64,000 nt of DNA, from NCBI RefSeq assembly GCF_000023465.1, contig NC_014041.1, forward strand, positions 2,238,001 to 2,302,000. Reading direction: 5' to 3'. How positions within the stretch are numbered: the stretch's first letter is position 1; every line of letters starts with the position of its first letter. The notes under the pieces are model-generated. The model had not been told where the DNA came from. It saw only the letters and a program-made list of their open reading frames with translations, and did no database searches. Source of the stretch: Zunongwangia profunda SM-A87 (GTDB lineage Bacteria; Bacteroidota; Bacteroidia; Flavobacteriales; Flavobacteriaceae). Below, piece after piece: positions 6,961-16,618 of this stretch. The position numbers and the translations under genes were made by a program.

Positions 6961-9039
6961 ATGAATCAAATTTTACCAATTATCGGAATTGGATTAGGGG
7001 GATTGTTATTCCTAATCGTAGTCTACTTCGCAATCATTGCGATGTTTTACAAAAAAGTTCCGCAGGGCCGTGCCATTGTTCGTACCGGTTTTGGCGGTAC
7101 AAAGGTAGCCACGGATAAAGGACTTTATGTAGTGCCTGTTTTCCACAAGGTGGAAGTTATGGATATTTCTGTAAAGAAAATCCAGATCGAAAGAATGGAG
7201 CACGAAGGCCTTATTTGTAAAGACAATATGCGTGCAGATATTAAAGTAGCCTTTTTTGTAAGGGTGAATAATGATATTTCTTTCATCAAGAGAGTAGCGC
7301 AAACTATTGGAGTAGACCGTGCATCAAGAATCGAAACTTTAGAAGATCTTTTTGAAGCTAAATTTTCTGAAGCTTTAAAAACTGTAGGTAAAAAGTTCGA
7401 TTTTATCGAATTATACGAAGCAAGGCGTGAATTTAGGGATGAGATTGTGAATATCATTGGTACAGATCTTAATGGCTATACGCTGGAAGATTGTGCGATC
7501 GACTTTTTAGAGCAAACACCAATTTCCCATTTAAAACCAGACAATATTCTGGATTCAGAAGGGATTAAAAAGATTACAGAGCTTACTGCGGTTCAGAATA
7601 TGAAAGCGAACCTTATTAAGCGCGACGAAGAAAAAACCATCAGAAAGCAGGATGTGGAAGCGCGTGAAGCTATTCTCGAATTAGATAAGCAATTGGCGGA
7701 AAAAGAAGAAGCGCAAAAGCGTGAAATCGCAAACATCAAAGCCCGTGAAAATGCTGAAGTGAGTAAAGTTGCGGAAGAAGAGCGTTTAAAATCTGAAACA
7801 GCCAGAATTGCTACGGAAGAAAAAGTAAAAGTAGCTGAAGAAAACATGAACCGTCAAATCATCGTGGCGGCGAAAAACAAAGAACGGACAGAAGCGGTAG
7901 AAAGTGAACGTGTTGAAAAAGATCGTATGCTGGAAGCTACCGAGAGAGAACGTATTGTGACGCTTGCTCAAATTGAGAAAGAAAAAGTTCTTGAAGTAGA
8001 GAAGAAAAACATTCAGGATGTGATTCGGGATAGGGTGATGTTAGAAAAAGGAGTGGTAGAAGAGCAGGAGAATATGAAAGATATCCAGGCCTTTAAAACT
8101 GCCGATCGTGAAAAGCAAGTAAAAGTAACGATTGCTGAAGCCAACGCTCAGGAGCAATTAATCAAAACCATTAAAGCTGCTGAAGCACAAAAAGAAGCAG
8201 CCAAGCAAAAAGCCGAAGAAATTAATATCGAAGCTCAGGCGCATAAAGAAGCCAGTGAAAAAGAAGCAGAAGCTAGAAAAACCATTGCTGAAGCTAAAGC
8301 GAAAGAGGAAGCCACCATTGGTTTATCTGAAGCTGAAGTAATGCATGCGAAAGCTGATGCCAGCGAAAGACAGGGACTTATGGAAGCGCTTATTATCGAG
8401 AAAAAAGCGAAAGCCGAAGCTGCAGGGATGGAGGCCAAAGCTGAAGCCAGCAGAAAAGAAGGTAAAGCTGCCGCCGATGTAATTAGGGAAAAAGCGCTTG
8501 CTGACGCTGCAGGTATCGAAGAAAAAGCAGCTGCAATGAAGAAACTTGATGGTGTTGGTAAAGAACACGAAGAATTTAAGTTGAAACTGGATAAGGAATT
8601 ACAGGTAGATCTGGCACACATCAACATCCAAAAAGATATTGCCGATGCTCAGGCACATGTCATTAGTGACGCGCTCAAGGCGGCTAAGATTGATATTGTT
8701 GGAGGAGAAACCATGTTCTTCGATCAGATCATTGGCCAGATTACCAGAGGTAAAGGATTCGATAGACTGGTACAAAACAGTACCAATATTCAGGATTTAA
8801 AAGATTCGATTTTAGGGAGTGATGATATCAAAGGAAATTTACTAACTAAAGTGCGTGAGTTTTCAGAGAAATACGGAATTTCTTCTGAAGATATCAAAAA
8901 CCTGACGATCGCAAATTTGATCATGGAATTAAAAGGTCGCTCCAACGACCAAAATGAGCAAACCATGTTAGGCAATTTATTCAACCTGGCTAAAGGTTTA
9001 GGATTGTCAGATCAGCGAGTTTCAACCTTAAAGGTTTAG
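6961..9039 (+). CDS. Flotillin-like SPFH/band-7 protein (YqiK type)
   Basis: One N-terminal membrane segment (about residues 5-28) is followed by an SPFH/band-7 domain (about 30-210: VPQGRAIVRTGFGGTKVATD). Then comes a very long Ala/Glu/Lys-rich coiled coil (about 210-560, with many EAKA and EKEAEA repeats), and a C-terminal flotillin segment containing GGETMFFDQIIGQITRGKGF. At 692 residues it fits the long YqiK-like flotillins. Flotillins form oligomeric scaffolds in the cytoplasmic membrane, and together with the preceding NfeD-like protein this is the usual flotillin/NfeD pair. The stop codon is 153 bases before the next preferred start. Confidence 0.9.
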   Translation: MNQILPIIGIGLGGLLFLIVVYFAIIAMFYKKVPQGRAIVRTGFGGTKVATDKGLYVVPVFHKVEVMDISVKKIQIERMEHEGLICKDNMRADIKVAFFVRVNNDISFIKRVAQTIGVDRASRIETLEDLFEAKFSEALKTVGKKFDFIELYEARREFRDEIVNIIGTDLNGYTLEDCAIDFLEQTPISHLKPDNILDSEGIKKITELTAVQNMKANLIKRDEEKTIRKQDVEAREAILELDKQLAEKEEAQKREIANIKARENAEVSKVAEEERLKSETARIATEEKVKVAEENMNRQIIVAAKNKERTEAVESERVEKDRMLEATERERIVTLAQIEKEKVLEVEKKNIQDVIRDRVMLEKGVVEEQENMKDIQAFKTADREKQVKVTIAEANAQEQLIKTIKAAEAQKEAAKQKAEEINIEAQAHKEASEKEAEARKTIAEAKAKEEATIGLSEAEVMHAKADASERQGLMEALIIEKKAKAEAAGMEAKAEASRKEGKAAADVIREKALADAAGIEEKAAAMKKLDGVGKEHEEFKLKLDKELQVDLAHINIQKDIADAQAHVISDALKAAKIDIVGGETMFFDQIIGQITRGKGFDRLVQNSTNIQDLKDSILGSDDIKGNLLTKVREFSEKYGISSEDIKNLTIANLIMELKGRSNDQNEQTMLGNLFNLAKGLGLSDQRVSTLKV

Positions 9040-9070
9040 TTAATAATACATTATGAAATAGGAATGTCAT

Positions 9071-9109
9071 CCTGAAGCTGCCCGTCCTTTTAGGCGGGCT
9101 AGTTTCAGG
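9071..9109. repeat. REP-like hairpin inside the psp-flotillin operon
   Basis: Two nested inverted repeats, CCTGAA...TTCAGG (9071-9076 and 9104-9109) and GCCCG...CGGGC (9080-9084 and 9095-9099), form a GC-rich hairpin unlike the AT-rich surroundings. It lies between the flotillin and ATPase genes, next to GTCATCC. It looks like an intergenic palindromic repeat unit of the kind dispersed in flavobacterial genomes, and may stabilise the upstream mRNA or attenuate the downstream gene. Confidence 0.55.
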
Positions 9110-9192
9110 GGGTGCATCCTGTTTTTACGATGAAATTTCAGATTAGATCTGGAACGACTAAAATTCAACCCAAACCCTCACCACAAAACCTA

Positions 9193-12100
9193 ATGAATAC
9201 TAACGAAGAAAAGCCGGTACAAAAAGATGCTCTGGATGGCGGCACTTACGAGATTATCCGTAAACGTCTTAACACTCATAAATCTGATTTACAGGAACGT
9301 CTTAATACCTTGAATGAAGCCCGAAAAACGGTTTTTGGTTCGCTCGAAACGCAATTAATAGCCAATAATCGAATAAGTACCGAAAATAATTGTGTGGCCA
9401 GGGATATCATTTCGCTGGGAAATACCTGTATTTTTGGCTATAACGTGCATTTTGGATTACGTACAGAAATTAGCCTTTCTGATGTGCTTAGTGTTTACGA
9501 ATTTAAAGATCATCATTTTGAATCGGTTGCTTTAAATCTTTTTGAAGATGCAACCTTTAAAACAGATTTTTCAAATCTTTATAAATACTATCGAAATACC
9601 ATTTTTAGCAAGTTTGCAAGGATCGGCAATTATTTGCATATGGTCTTTCAGCTTAGTGAAAGCGTAACCGATATTAAGACCTTTAAGTGGCTTATTAAAG
9701 ACAATAAGCTCACTTATATTGATAATCGCAGTGAGCATGAATTTAAATATCCGCAGCAACATCAATTTAAATGGCAGGAAGCTACCCGGGATATGCAACG
9801 TTACGGGGAGCATTCACATGTAGCGATTTTAGATAAAGTTTTTGTAGAAACCATTGGTGGCGATCTTACCATCAAGATCGAAGATAATACCGAAGACGGA
9901 ATGGGCATATTTTCTGAACCGGTAGCGTATAAAGATCAAACCCTGGATGATGGTCAAATTCGTTTTGCCGATCTTGGAAATTTAATCGCACTTGAAATCA
10001 AACCTTTTCAGGAAGAGCCCCGCTATTTTGTATATAATCACAAAATGCAGGAGGTCCAGAAAATTGATTCCATTAAAGAAACCGCTGTCTTATTGCCAGA
10101 TGATCAGGGTATTATTTTTCCGAATGGCTATTATTTGCAAACGGGAGAATTTCATCTGTTCTCCAATGAAGTTCAGGCCCTAAAATATCAGGAAACCATA
10201 AGTTCTCCAAACGGGGAAGACTTTTTATATGTTTTCTATTCGCCCACTAAGGGTACTTATCTGCTAATGGATTATAATATGATCGAGCAGGAGATAAAAA
10301 CACCTATTGTATGTGGGGGCTTCACCATTTTACCCAATGGCGAATTATGCTATTTTAAAGCTGATGATGAACAGACGAAACATCATATGATCCAGATTTG
10401 GCAAACACCATACCTGGAAGGTGATATCATGCCATCTGAACATCAGGATTCTATGCTGTATAAAATTGGAAATAAGGATATCGTTAAAGCCATGGCTGAA
10501 GCGAATGAGCTGATCACCTTGCTGAGTAAAGAAGATAATTACGACGGTTTGTATGCCGATATTGCCAAGTCTTCGAAAAATATCTTAGATGCGTATTATT
10601 GGCTAAACGAAAAGGAAACCGCTGTTTTAAACGAGCCGTTAAAAGAGATCAATATTGCGGCCAATGCGGCTATTGATGAATTTCAGAAGGTGATTCAGCT
10701 TAAGAAAAACGCTGAAAAACAAACCCAGGAAATTCAGCAGAAAGCGCAAAAACTTTTCAGTAAAATTAAGAGTACTTCTTTTAAAAATATCAACGAATTT
10801 GTAGAATTACTCTCACAGCTAAGGGCATTGCGGGGAGAGGTGATTGGATTATACGAAATTAGATATGTAAATGAAGCATTTATTAAGTCGCTAGAGGCTG
10901 AAATTGCCCAGCAAACCACTACAATTTCAAGACGTTGTGTGGAATTCTTACTTAAGGATAAAGCGCTACAGCCATATCATGATAAAGTGGAAGAAAAACA
11001 GCAGCAACTCGATAAGATCAGTAAAGTTGTTGAAGCGAAAAAGCTGGAAGAGGACGTCAATCAGATCGCAATCGATCTGGAAATGCTTATCGATATAGTT
11101 TCGAATCTGGATATCGAAGATACGTCACATTCTACCAAAATCATCGATAATATTTCTTTGATCTTTGCGACGATAAATCAGCTTAAGGCCGCCATTAAAA
11201 ACAAGAAAAAGTCGCTTGGGAGCAAAGAAGCTAAAGCCGATTTTGCCGCACAGTTAAAACTTATAGATCAGAGTATTATTAATTATCTGGATATCGCTTC
11301 AACTCCTGAAAAATGTGATGAATTTCAAACAAAAGTCAGTATTCAACTGGAAGAATTAGAAGGTAAATTTGCCGATTTTGAGGAATTTATTACTGAAATT
11401 ATCGAAAAGCGGGAAGAAGTTTATAATGCCTTTGAAAGTAAAAAAAGCACTATTAACGAAAAGCGAAATAAAAAAGCCATTGCACTGCAAACTGCTTCAG
11501 ATCGTATTTTAAAAAGCATTGGCAAAAAAGCCGAAAGTCTACAATCGGTTTCAGAAATTAACGGCTATTACGCTTCAGATCTTATGGTTAACAAACTTCG
11601 CGATATCGTGGAGCAGTTACGAGAACTGGACGATAGCGGTAATGCAGAAGAAATTGAAACTTCTTTAAAAACAAGTAGGGAAGATGCGTTGCGAAAACTA
11701 AAAGACAAGCAGGATCTTTACGAAGATGGCGAGAATATTATCAAACTTGGTAATCATAAATTCGGGGTAAACCGCCAGGAACTGGATTTAAGTATTGTTT
11801 TTAAAGATGACAAACTTTTTTACCATTTAAGCGGAACTGATTTTTACCAGGAGCTGAAAAATGAAATTCTAAATAATAGTAGAGAATACTGGAATCAGGA
11901 GTTTATTTCTGAAAATGATTCGGTTTATCGTTCTTCATTTTTAGCCTTTAAAATTTATAAAGATCAAAATCCAGAAATACTTTCGGGGTTAAATGAGGAC
12001 GAGTTGCTGAAGGTGATTCAGGAAGAAAGCAGCAGTAATTATTCTGAAGGTTATATAAAAGGCGTTCATGATCTTGATGCGGCTAAAATTCTACATATTT

Positions 12101-14061
12101 TGGTGCAAAAACATCAGGATTTAGGGATATTAAGATGGCGACCTGAAATTCGTGCCTTTGCGAGGTATTTTTGGAATAAGCTAGAAAATGATGTAAAAGA
12201 GGGCTACAATAACTCGATAAAAGCATCGGGACAGGTCTTAAAATATTTTCCAAACACCCGCGAATATGATTTTTTGATTCAGGAATTAGAGCTGGTTATT
12301 AGTGATTTTGGGCAAAATACAGGTTTATTTTCTGCGGAAGTAAGTTTAGAAGTGGCACAATATCTTTTTGAAGAATTACAAAGTGATGATCAGTTTGTGG
12401 TGAGCGGATTAGCAAAAAAACTTGCCGATGATTTTCAGCAAATGCTCAAAAAAGAAAGAGCTGAATCTCAGTTTAAAAACAGTGTTGAAAGTTTACAATC
12501 GTATTCCGCAAAAATAAGACTGGTTAAACAATGGCTTCAGGCTTTTGCTAAGTCGAAATTGTTAGAAAATCAAGTGAACTATATTGATGAAGCGACCTGT
12601 TGTATTTTATTTCCACAGCAAAATCCGGAAGTGAATCATATCGATCCATCTGCGGCTATTTCAGAACTAAAAGGAGACCATAAAAATATCAAAAATGGGC
12701 AATTTGAGTTCAATTTTCATCAGTTTACACAAAAACTTCAGTTGTATTTCAATTATAGCGTTCCGGCATTTCAAGCCTTCAGAAAAGCAAGACATCAGGT
12801 CACCGAAGATTTAAAAGAGCAGCTAAAATTAGACGAATTTAAGCCTAGGGTGTTGACCTCTTTTGTACGGAATAAATTAATAGATCAGGTTTATTTCCCA
12901 TTGTTTGGCGAAAACTTGGCGAAGCAATTGGGAAGTGTAGGGGAGAATCGACGTACTGACCGGATGGGAATGTTATTATTAATTTCACCACCGGGTTATG
13001 GAAAAACAACGCTGATGGAATATATTGCCAATCGTTTAGGCTTGGTGTTTATGAAAATTAATGGCCCGGCAATTGGTCATGAGGTGACCTCTGTAGATCC
13101 AGAAGCGGCGACCAATTCGGCCTCCCGACAGGAATTAAAAAAGCTGAATTTAGCTTTTGAAATGGGCAATAATGTGATGTTATATCTGGACGATATTCAG
13201 CATTGTAATCCGGAATTTTTGCAAAAGTTCATTTCTTTAGCAGACGGTACCCGAAAGATAGAAGGAATTTATAACGGAAAATCAAAAACTTATGATTTGC
13301 GCGGTAAGAAATTTTGTGTCATCATGGCGGGGAACCCTTATACTGAAAGTGGTGAGAAATTTAGAATCCCGGATATGCTTTCTAATCGGGCAGATATCTA
13401 TAATCTAGGGGATATAATTGGCGATACAGAAAGTTTATTTAAATTAAGCTTGTTGGAAAATTCGCTAACATCAAATCCTGTGTTGCACCAACTAAGGTCA
13501 AGAAATTTTGATGATGTGTATACATTGATTGATCGCGTAGAAAATAATTCGGATGCCGGAGAATTAAAAGGCAACCATACACAACAGGAAATTCAGGATT
13601 ATAAATCGGTTTTGGAAAAAGTTCTCAGCATCAGGGATACGGTTTTGAAAGTAAACGAAACCTATATAAAATCGGCAGGAACAGAAGATGAATATCGAAC
13701 CGAGCCTGCGTTTAAGTTGCAGGGGTCCTATCGGGATATGAATAAACTGGTTTCTAAAGTAGTACCGATAATGAATGAAAAAGAAGTAAACAGTTTGCTG
13801 TTATCACATTACGAAAATGAATCACAAACGCTTACTGCTGCTGCAGAAGCCAATTTGCTGAAGTTTAAAGAATTGCGTGGGAATATTTCTGAAGAAGAAA
13901 GATTGCGTTGGGATGCTATAAAGGAAACCTTCTTAAAGAATAATAAACTAAAAGGCTTTGGTGATAAAAACGAAATGGCGCAAGTCTTATCGCAAATGAT
14001 GGCTTTTTCAGAAAACCTTGAAGGAATTAAACAGGTTTTGCAAAGAGGTCTGGAAAAGTGA
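9193..14061 (+). CDS. Giant AAA+ ATPase of the DUF3686 'DNA repair ATPase' type
   Basis: From the ATG at 9193 the protein has 1622 residues. A GTG at 9112 and an ATG at 9130 are in frame but overlap the REP-like hairpin, so I prefer 9193. The order is: a beta-rich N-terminal region (about 50-430), coiled coil (about 450-850), a helical region, and one AAA+ domain near the C-terminus with Walker A PPGYGKTTLM (about residue 1265), Walker B MLYLDDIQH (about 1335) and the arginine-bearing MLSNRADIYNLGD. The 'DNA repair' label of such proteins is historic. Its place after pspA, an NfeD-like protein and flotillin suggests a motor acting on membrane scaffolds; this is inference. Confidence 0.8.
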   Translation: MNTNEEKPVQKDALDGGTYEIIRKRLNTHKSDLQERLNTLNEARKTVFGSLETQLIANNRISTENNCVARDIISLGNTCIFGYNVHFGLRTEISLSDVLSVYEFKDHHFESVALNLFEDATFKTDFSNLYKYYRNTIFSKFARIGNYLHMVFQLSESVTDIKTFKWLIKDNKLTYIDNRSEHEFKYPQQHQFKWQEATRDMQRYGEHSHVAILDKVFVETIGGDLTIKIEDNTEDGMGIFSEPVAYKDQTLDDGQIRFADLGNLIALEIKPFQEEPRYFVYNHKMQEVQKIDSIKETAVLLPDDQGIIFPNGYYLQTGEFHLFSNEVQALKYQETISSPNGEDFLYVFYSPTKGTYLLMDYNMIEQEIKTPIVCGGFTILPNGELCYFKADDEQTKHHMIQIWQTPYLEGDIMPSEHQDSMLYKIGNKDIVKAMAEANELITLLSKEDNYDGLYADIAKSSKNILDAYYWLNEKETAVLNEPLKEINIAANAAIDEFQKVIQLKKNAEKQTQEIQQKAQKLFSKIKSTSFKNINEFVELLSQLRALRGEVIGLYEIRYVNEAFIKSLEAEIAQQTTTISRRCVEFLLKDKALQPYHDKVEEKQQQLDKISKVVEAKKLEEDVNQIAIDLEMLIDIVSNLDIEDTSHSTKIIDNISLIFATINQLKAAIKNKKKSLGSKEAKADFAAQLKLIDQSIINYLDIASTPEKCDEFQTKVSIQLEELEGKFADFEEFITEIIEKREEVYNAFESKKSTINEKRNKKAIALQTASDRILKSIGKKAESLQSVSEINGYYASDLMVNKLRDIVEQLRELDDSGNAEEIETSLKTSREDALRKLKDKQDLYEDGENIIKLGNHKFGVNRQELDLSIVFKDDKLFYHLSGTDFYQELKNEILNNSREYWNQEFISENDSVYRSSFLAFKIYKDQNPEILSGLNEDELLKVIQEESSSNYSEGYIKGVHDLDAAKILHILVQKHQDLGILRWRPEIRAFARYFWNKLENDVKEGYNNSIKASGQVLKYFPNTREYDFLIQELELVISDFGQNTGLFSAEVSLEVAQYLFEELQSDDQFVVSGLAKKLADDFQQMLKKERAESQFKNSVESLQSYSAKIRLVKQWLQAFAKSKLLENQVNYIDEATCCILFPQQNPEVNHIDPSAAISELKGDHKNIKNGQFEFNFHQFTQKLQLYFNYSVPAFQAFRKARHQVTEDLKEQLKLDEFKPRVLTSFVRNKLIDQVYFPLFGENLAKQLGSVGENRRTDRMGMLLLISPPGYGKTTLMEYIANRLGLVFMKINGPAIGHEVTSVDPEAATNSASRQELKKLNLAFEMGNNVMLYLDDIQHCNPEFLQKFISLADGTRKIEGIYNGKSKTYDLRGKKFCVIMAGNPYTESGEKFRIPDMLSNRADIYNLGDIIGDTESLFKLSLLENSLTSNPVLHQLRSRNFDDVYTLIDRVENNSDAGELKGNHTQQEIQDYKSVLEKVLSIRDTVLKVNETYIKSAGTEDEYRTEPAFKLQGSYRDMNKLVSKVVPIMNEKEVNSLLLSHYENESQTLTAAAEANLLKFKELRGNISEEERLRWDAIKETFLKNNKLKGFGDKNEMAQVLSQMMAFSENLEGIKQVLQRGLEK

Positions 14062-14398
14062 CATTTATTTTATACTGCCCCAACATCTACAAAAATTGTG
14101 TTTGGGCAGTTTTAAAATAAACTAAAATTTGACTAATGTTTTAATCAATTATAAGATATTTTTGGTTTTTACCTTGCCTTGAATTTCAATAATTTACTTT
14201 TATTCTTCATTATTAATGATAGGGAGTTGTAGCTAAAAGTAAGTATTTTTCTACATTCAGATGTAAGAAAACACAAATCTTAATATACTGAACAGTAGGT
14301 TTGTGTGTCTTTAGACGAATATCTAGGTAAATAATCGTTTTGTTTTTATTAAGAAAAAAATTAACATTAATTTCGTCCAGTTTATCTTAATATAAATT
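14062..14398. other. Intergenic region after the psp-flotillin operon
   Basis: Apart from the terminator at 14074-14116 I see no gene or clear repeat in these 337 AT-rich bases. They should hold the promoter of the split surface-protein gene that follows; the closest promoter-like element, TAAATTTTG just before its ATG, has spacing one base too long. Confidence 0.4.
14074..14116 (+). terminator. Terminator of the psp-flotillin-ATPase operon
   Basis: ACTGCCC at 14074-14080 pairs with GGGCAGT at 14104-14110, with further A-T pairing inside, and is followed by TTTTAAAA. It lies 13 bases after the ATPase stop codon. The loop is fairly long (about 20 bases). Confidence 0.6.
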
Positions 14399-16250
14399 TT
14401 GATGAAGAAACATTATCCTCTTAGAAACGACTTAGCATTAACTTTTTTATTAATACTTTGTGTCTATTCTTTTGGCATCCTTGATTTATCTGCACAGGTA
14501 GGTATAGGAACTGCAAATCCTGATCCTTCGGCTATTTTGCATATTCAAAGTACGAATAAAGGAGTTTTATTACCGAAAGTTGATTTACAAAACCTAACCG
14601 ATAAGTATACTGTTAGTAATCCTAAAGAGGGTTTACTGGTCTATAATGAAAGATATGATGACCAGAATAATCTAAGAAAGGGCTTTTATATCTGGGACAA
14701 TGAAAAATGGGATAAAGTAGAAAATCAGTCTGACATAGATGAAGTCATGGATGGCATTGATGAGCGTTTAAAAGAATTAGAAGATGGTTCTGGTTCTGGC
14801 TCCGGATGGTCTTTAGATGGGAATAATTTTGATAATGTAAACAATGCCAATGCTAAGTTTTTGGGAACTACCACCTGGCATTCGTTATTTTTAAGAGCAG
14901 ACGATAAACAAATCGCTGAGTTTGATCCTCATGGAGGTATTGCTTTAGGTTTTAACACCAAAGCAGACTGGGCAGGAGTTGCGATCGGAAATTCTGCAAG
15001 CATCACTGCCGATGAAGCCGGTGGCCATTGGGAAAAGTGCCAAATCCGGAAGCCGATCTATTTCTCTGGGAAATGGGGCTTTGGCGACAAGCGATGAAGC
15101 CATTGGTATTGGATTTAATGCCAATAGCTCTGGTAGTAAAGCAACTGCGATTGGACATTCTGCAAAAGCATCAGCAAATCAATCTGTAGCGGTTGGACAG
15201 TTGGCATCGGCAAGTGGTAGCAGTTCGTTTGCCATTGGTTCTAATGCTCAAGCTACCCAAAATGTAGCTTTTGCCATAGGGGATGGAGCGAGTGCAACCT
15301 CAAATGAGGCCTTTGCCATTGGTACCAACGCAAGTTCGTCGAGTGACCAGGGGATGGCCATTGGTGTGGGCGCCACAACTAAAAATCAACAAAATGCCCT
15401 TGCTATTGGTGTTAATTCTGAAGCTTCAGGTAATAACAGTATGGCGATAGGCCATTCTTCAAATGTATCCGGCCAATATGCGGCAGCGATTGGTTACAAT
15501 AGTGAGGCGACCCAACAAAATGCTACAGCCTTAGGTTCAAATGCCAAAGCAAATGCTCAAAATGCTACGGCCATTGGTTATGAATCAACTGCCAGTACAG
15601 CCTATGCTATAGTTTTAGGAAACAATACTGCGGCATCAAACTGGAACGGATCAAAAATAGGTATTGGTACCAGTAATCCAACAGCTAAACTGCATGTTAA
15701 TGGTTCATTACGAATTGTTGATGGAAACCAAGGAGCTAATAAAGTATTAACTTCGGATGCTAATGGTAATGCCAGCTGGAAAGTGATTTCTTCAGGAAGT
15801 TCTTCTAATCCTATTTTTGGTGAGATTTTTAGTAGTTCTAATAATTCATTGACTATTAATAATTTAAATTCTGCACAACCATTAACATTCGGTTCAGATA
15901 GTTATAAAAACTCTGTGAATACTTCTAACAATAATTTACAGGTAACCATTTCAGGTATATATAGAATAAATTATAATGTAACAGTAGAAAAATCGAATGG
16001 TGGATCTTTAGATCTCCAAATCTATTGTGCAACAGGATGGAACAGCTCAGATATTATTCCTGGGACAACTTCTTATATCAATTTAGATAGTAATACTAAT
16101 GTTGGTTCTGTTTCCATAAATAAATTTGCATCACTTGGCGAGTACAAGCAAGTTTATGTTTTTTATAAAAAAGTTTCAGGAAATAAGGATTCTTTCGATT
16201 TGATCACTAATGGAAGTTCATTTAGTGTTGAATTGGCAAAATCAAATTAA
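14399..16250 (+). pseudogene. Surface protein with YadA-head-like repeats, split by a +1 frameshift
   Basis: Frame one (14399-15097) gives a signal peptide, the VGIGTANPDPSAILHIQS segment typical of flavobacterial fibre-like proteins, and the first repeat. It then leaves the family pattern and stops. A second frame (open from 14979 to 16250) carries many repeats of the form AIG.(N/S).A.A...(N/S)..AIG, a second GIGTSNPTAKLHVNG motif and a C-terminal beta domain like a C1q/TNF jelly roll. Removing one G of the pair at 15020-15021 joins DEA directly to VAIGKSA in perfect repeat phase and gives about 616 residues. The pieces are therefore one gene, broken by a real indel, a sequencing error, or (less likely) programmed frameshifting. 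The intact protein would be a trimeric exported fibre or adhesin. Confidence 0.75.
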
Positions 16251-16283
16251 ATAGTAAATGTATTATTTGATAATCACGAATAA

Positions 16284-16318
16284 AAAAAAAGCTTCAATTA
16301 TTAATTGAAGCTTTTTTT
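16284..16318. terminator. Bidirectional-type hairpin terminator
   Basis: A 17-bp perfect inverted repeat around one central base (core GCTTCAATTA / TAATTGAAGC) is flanked by A7 on the left and T7 on the right. It ends the surface-protein gene 33 bases after its stop codon. Confidence 0.85.
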
Positions 16319-16571
16319 ATTTTTATAAAAATCGCCTTTTTTATTATTGAAAGATTATCCAACACGGATGTACGAAAAAATTATTTGGATAGGAAGCTTG
16401 TCAAACATTAATCACTTTATAAATCAATTAAATAGTCTGTTTAGAATGTAAGCATAGGGACTAAACTTATATTAATAGGTTCTGTCGTGAATAAAAAAAC
16501 ACTTTTATTTGGATCTTAGTTTTTTATTTGCCCTATTATAATACAAACACTAGTCGCTTCTTGTGCTTTAA

Positions 16572-16597
16572 ATTATTGCGAGTATATTCGCAATAAT
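16572..16597. promoter_or_regulatory. 10-bp inverted repeat just upstream of rmlB
   Basis: ATTATTGCGA and TCGCAATAAT form a perfect inverted repeat with a 6-base spacer (GTATAT), ending 21 bases before the rmlB ATG. There is no T-tract, so it is not a terminator. It could be an operator or a 5' UTR hairpin. Confidence 0.4.
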
Positions 16598-16618
16598 ATA
16601 AATTACTTTCAAAAAAGT

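Larger units (their letters stand above)
16251..16618. other. Intergenic region upstream of rmlBACD
   Basis: It contains the terminator at 16284-16318 and the 26-base dyad at 16572-16597, 21 bases before the rmlB start. The middle, about 16320-16570, shows no ORF or repeat that I can support. Confidence 0.4.

Noticed and set aside
7012..8984. Several open frames on the minus strand opposite the flotillin gene
   Set aside because: They are low-complexity Ser/Ala/Phe-rich mirrors of the Glu/Ala/Lys coiled coil and have no family features.
9112..9192. Upstream GTG and ATG starts for the giant ATPase
   Set aside because: They overlap or abut the GC-rich hairpin, and the added residues look like translated intergenic sequence.
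15100..15640. Repeated GCxATTGG-like DNA motif in the surface-protein gene as a possible CRISPR or tandem repeat
   Set aside because: The periodicity follows the protein repeat (AIG...), unit lengths vary, and the reading frame stays open.
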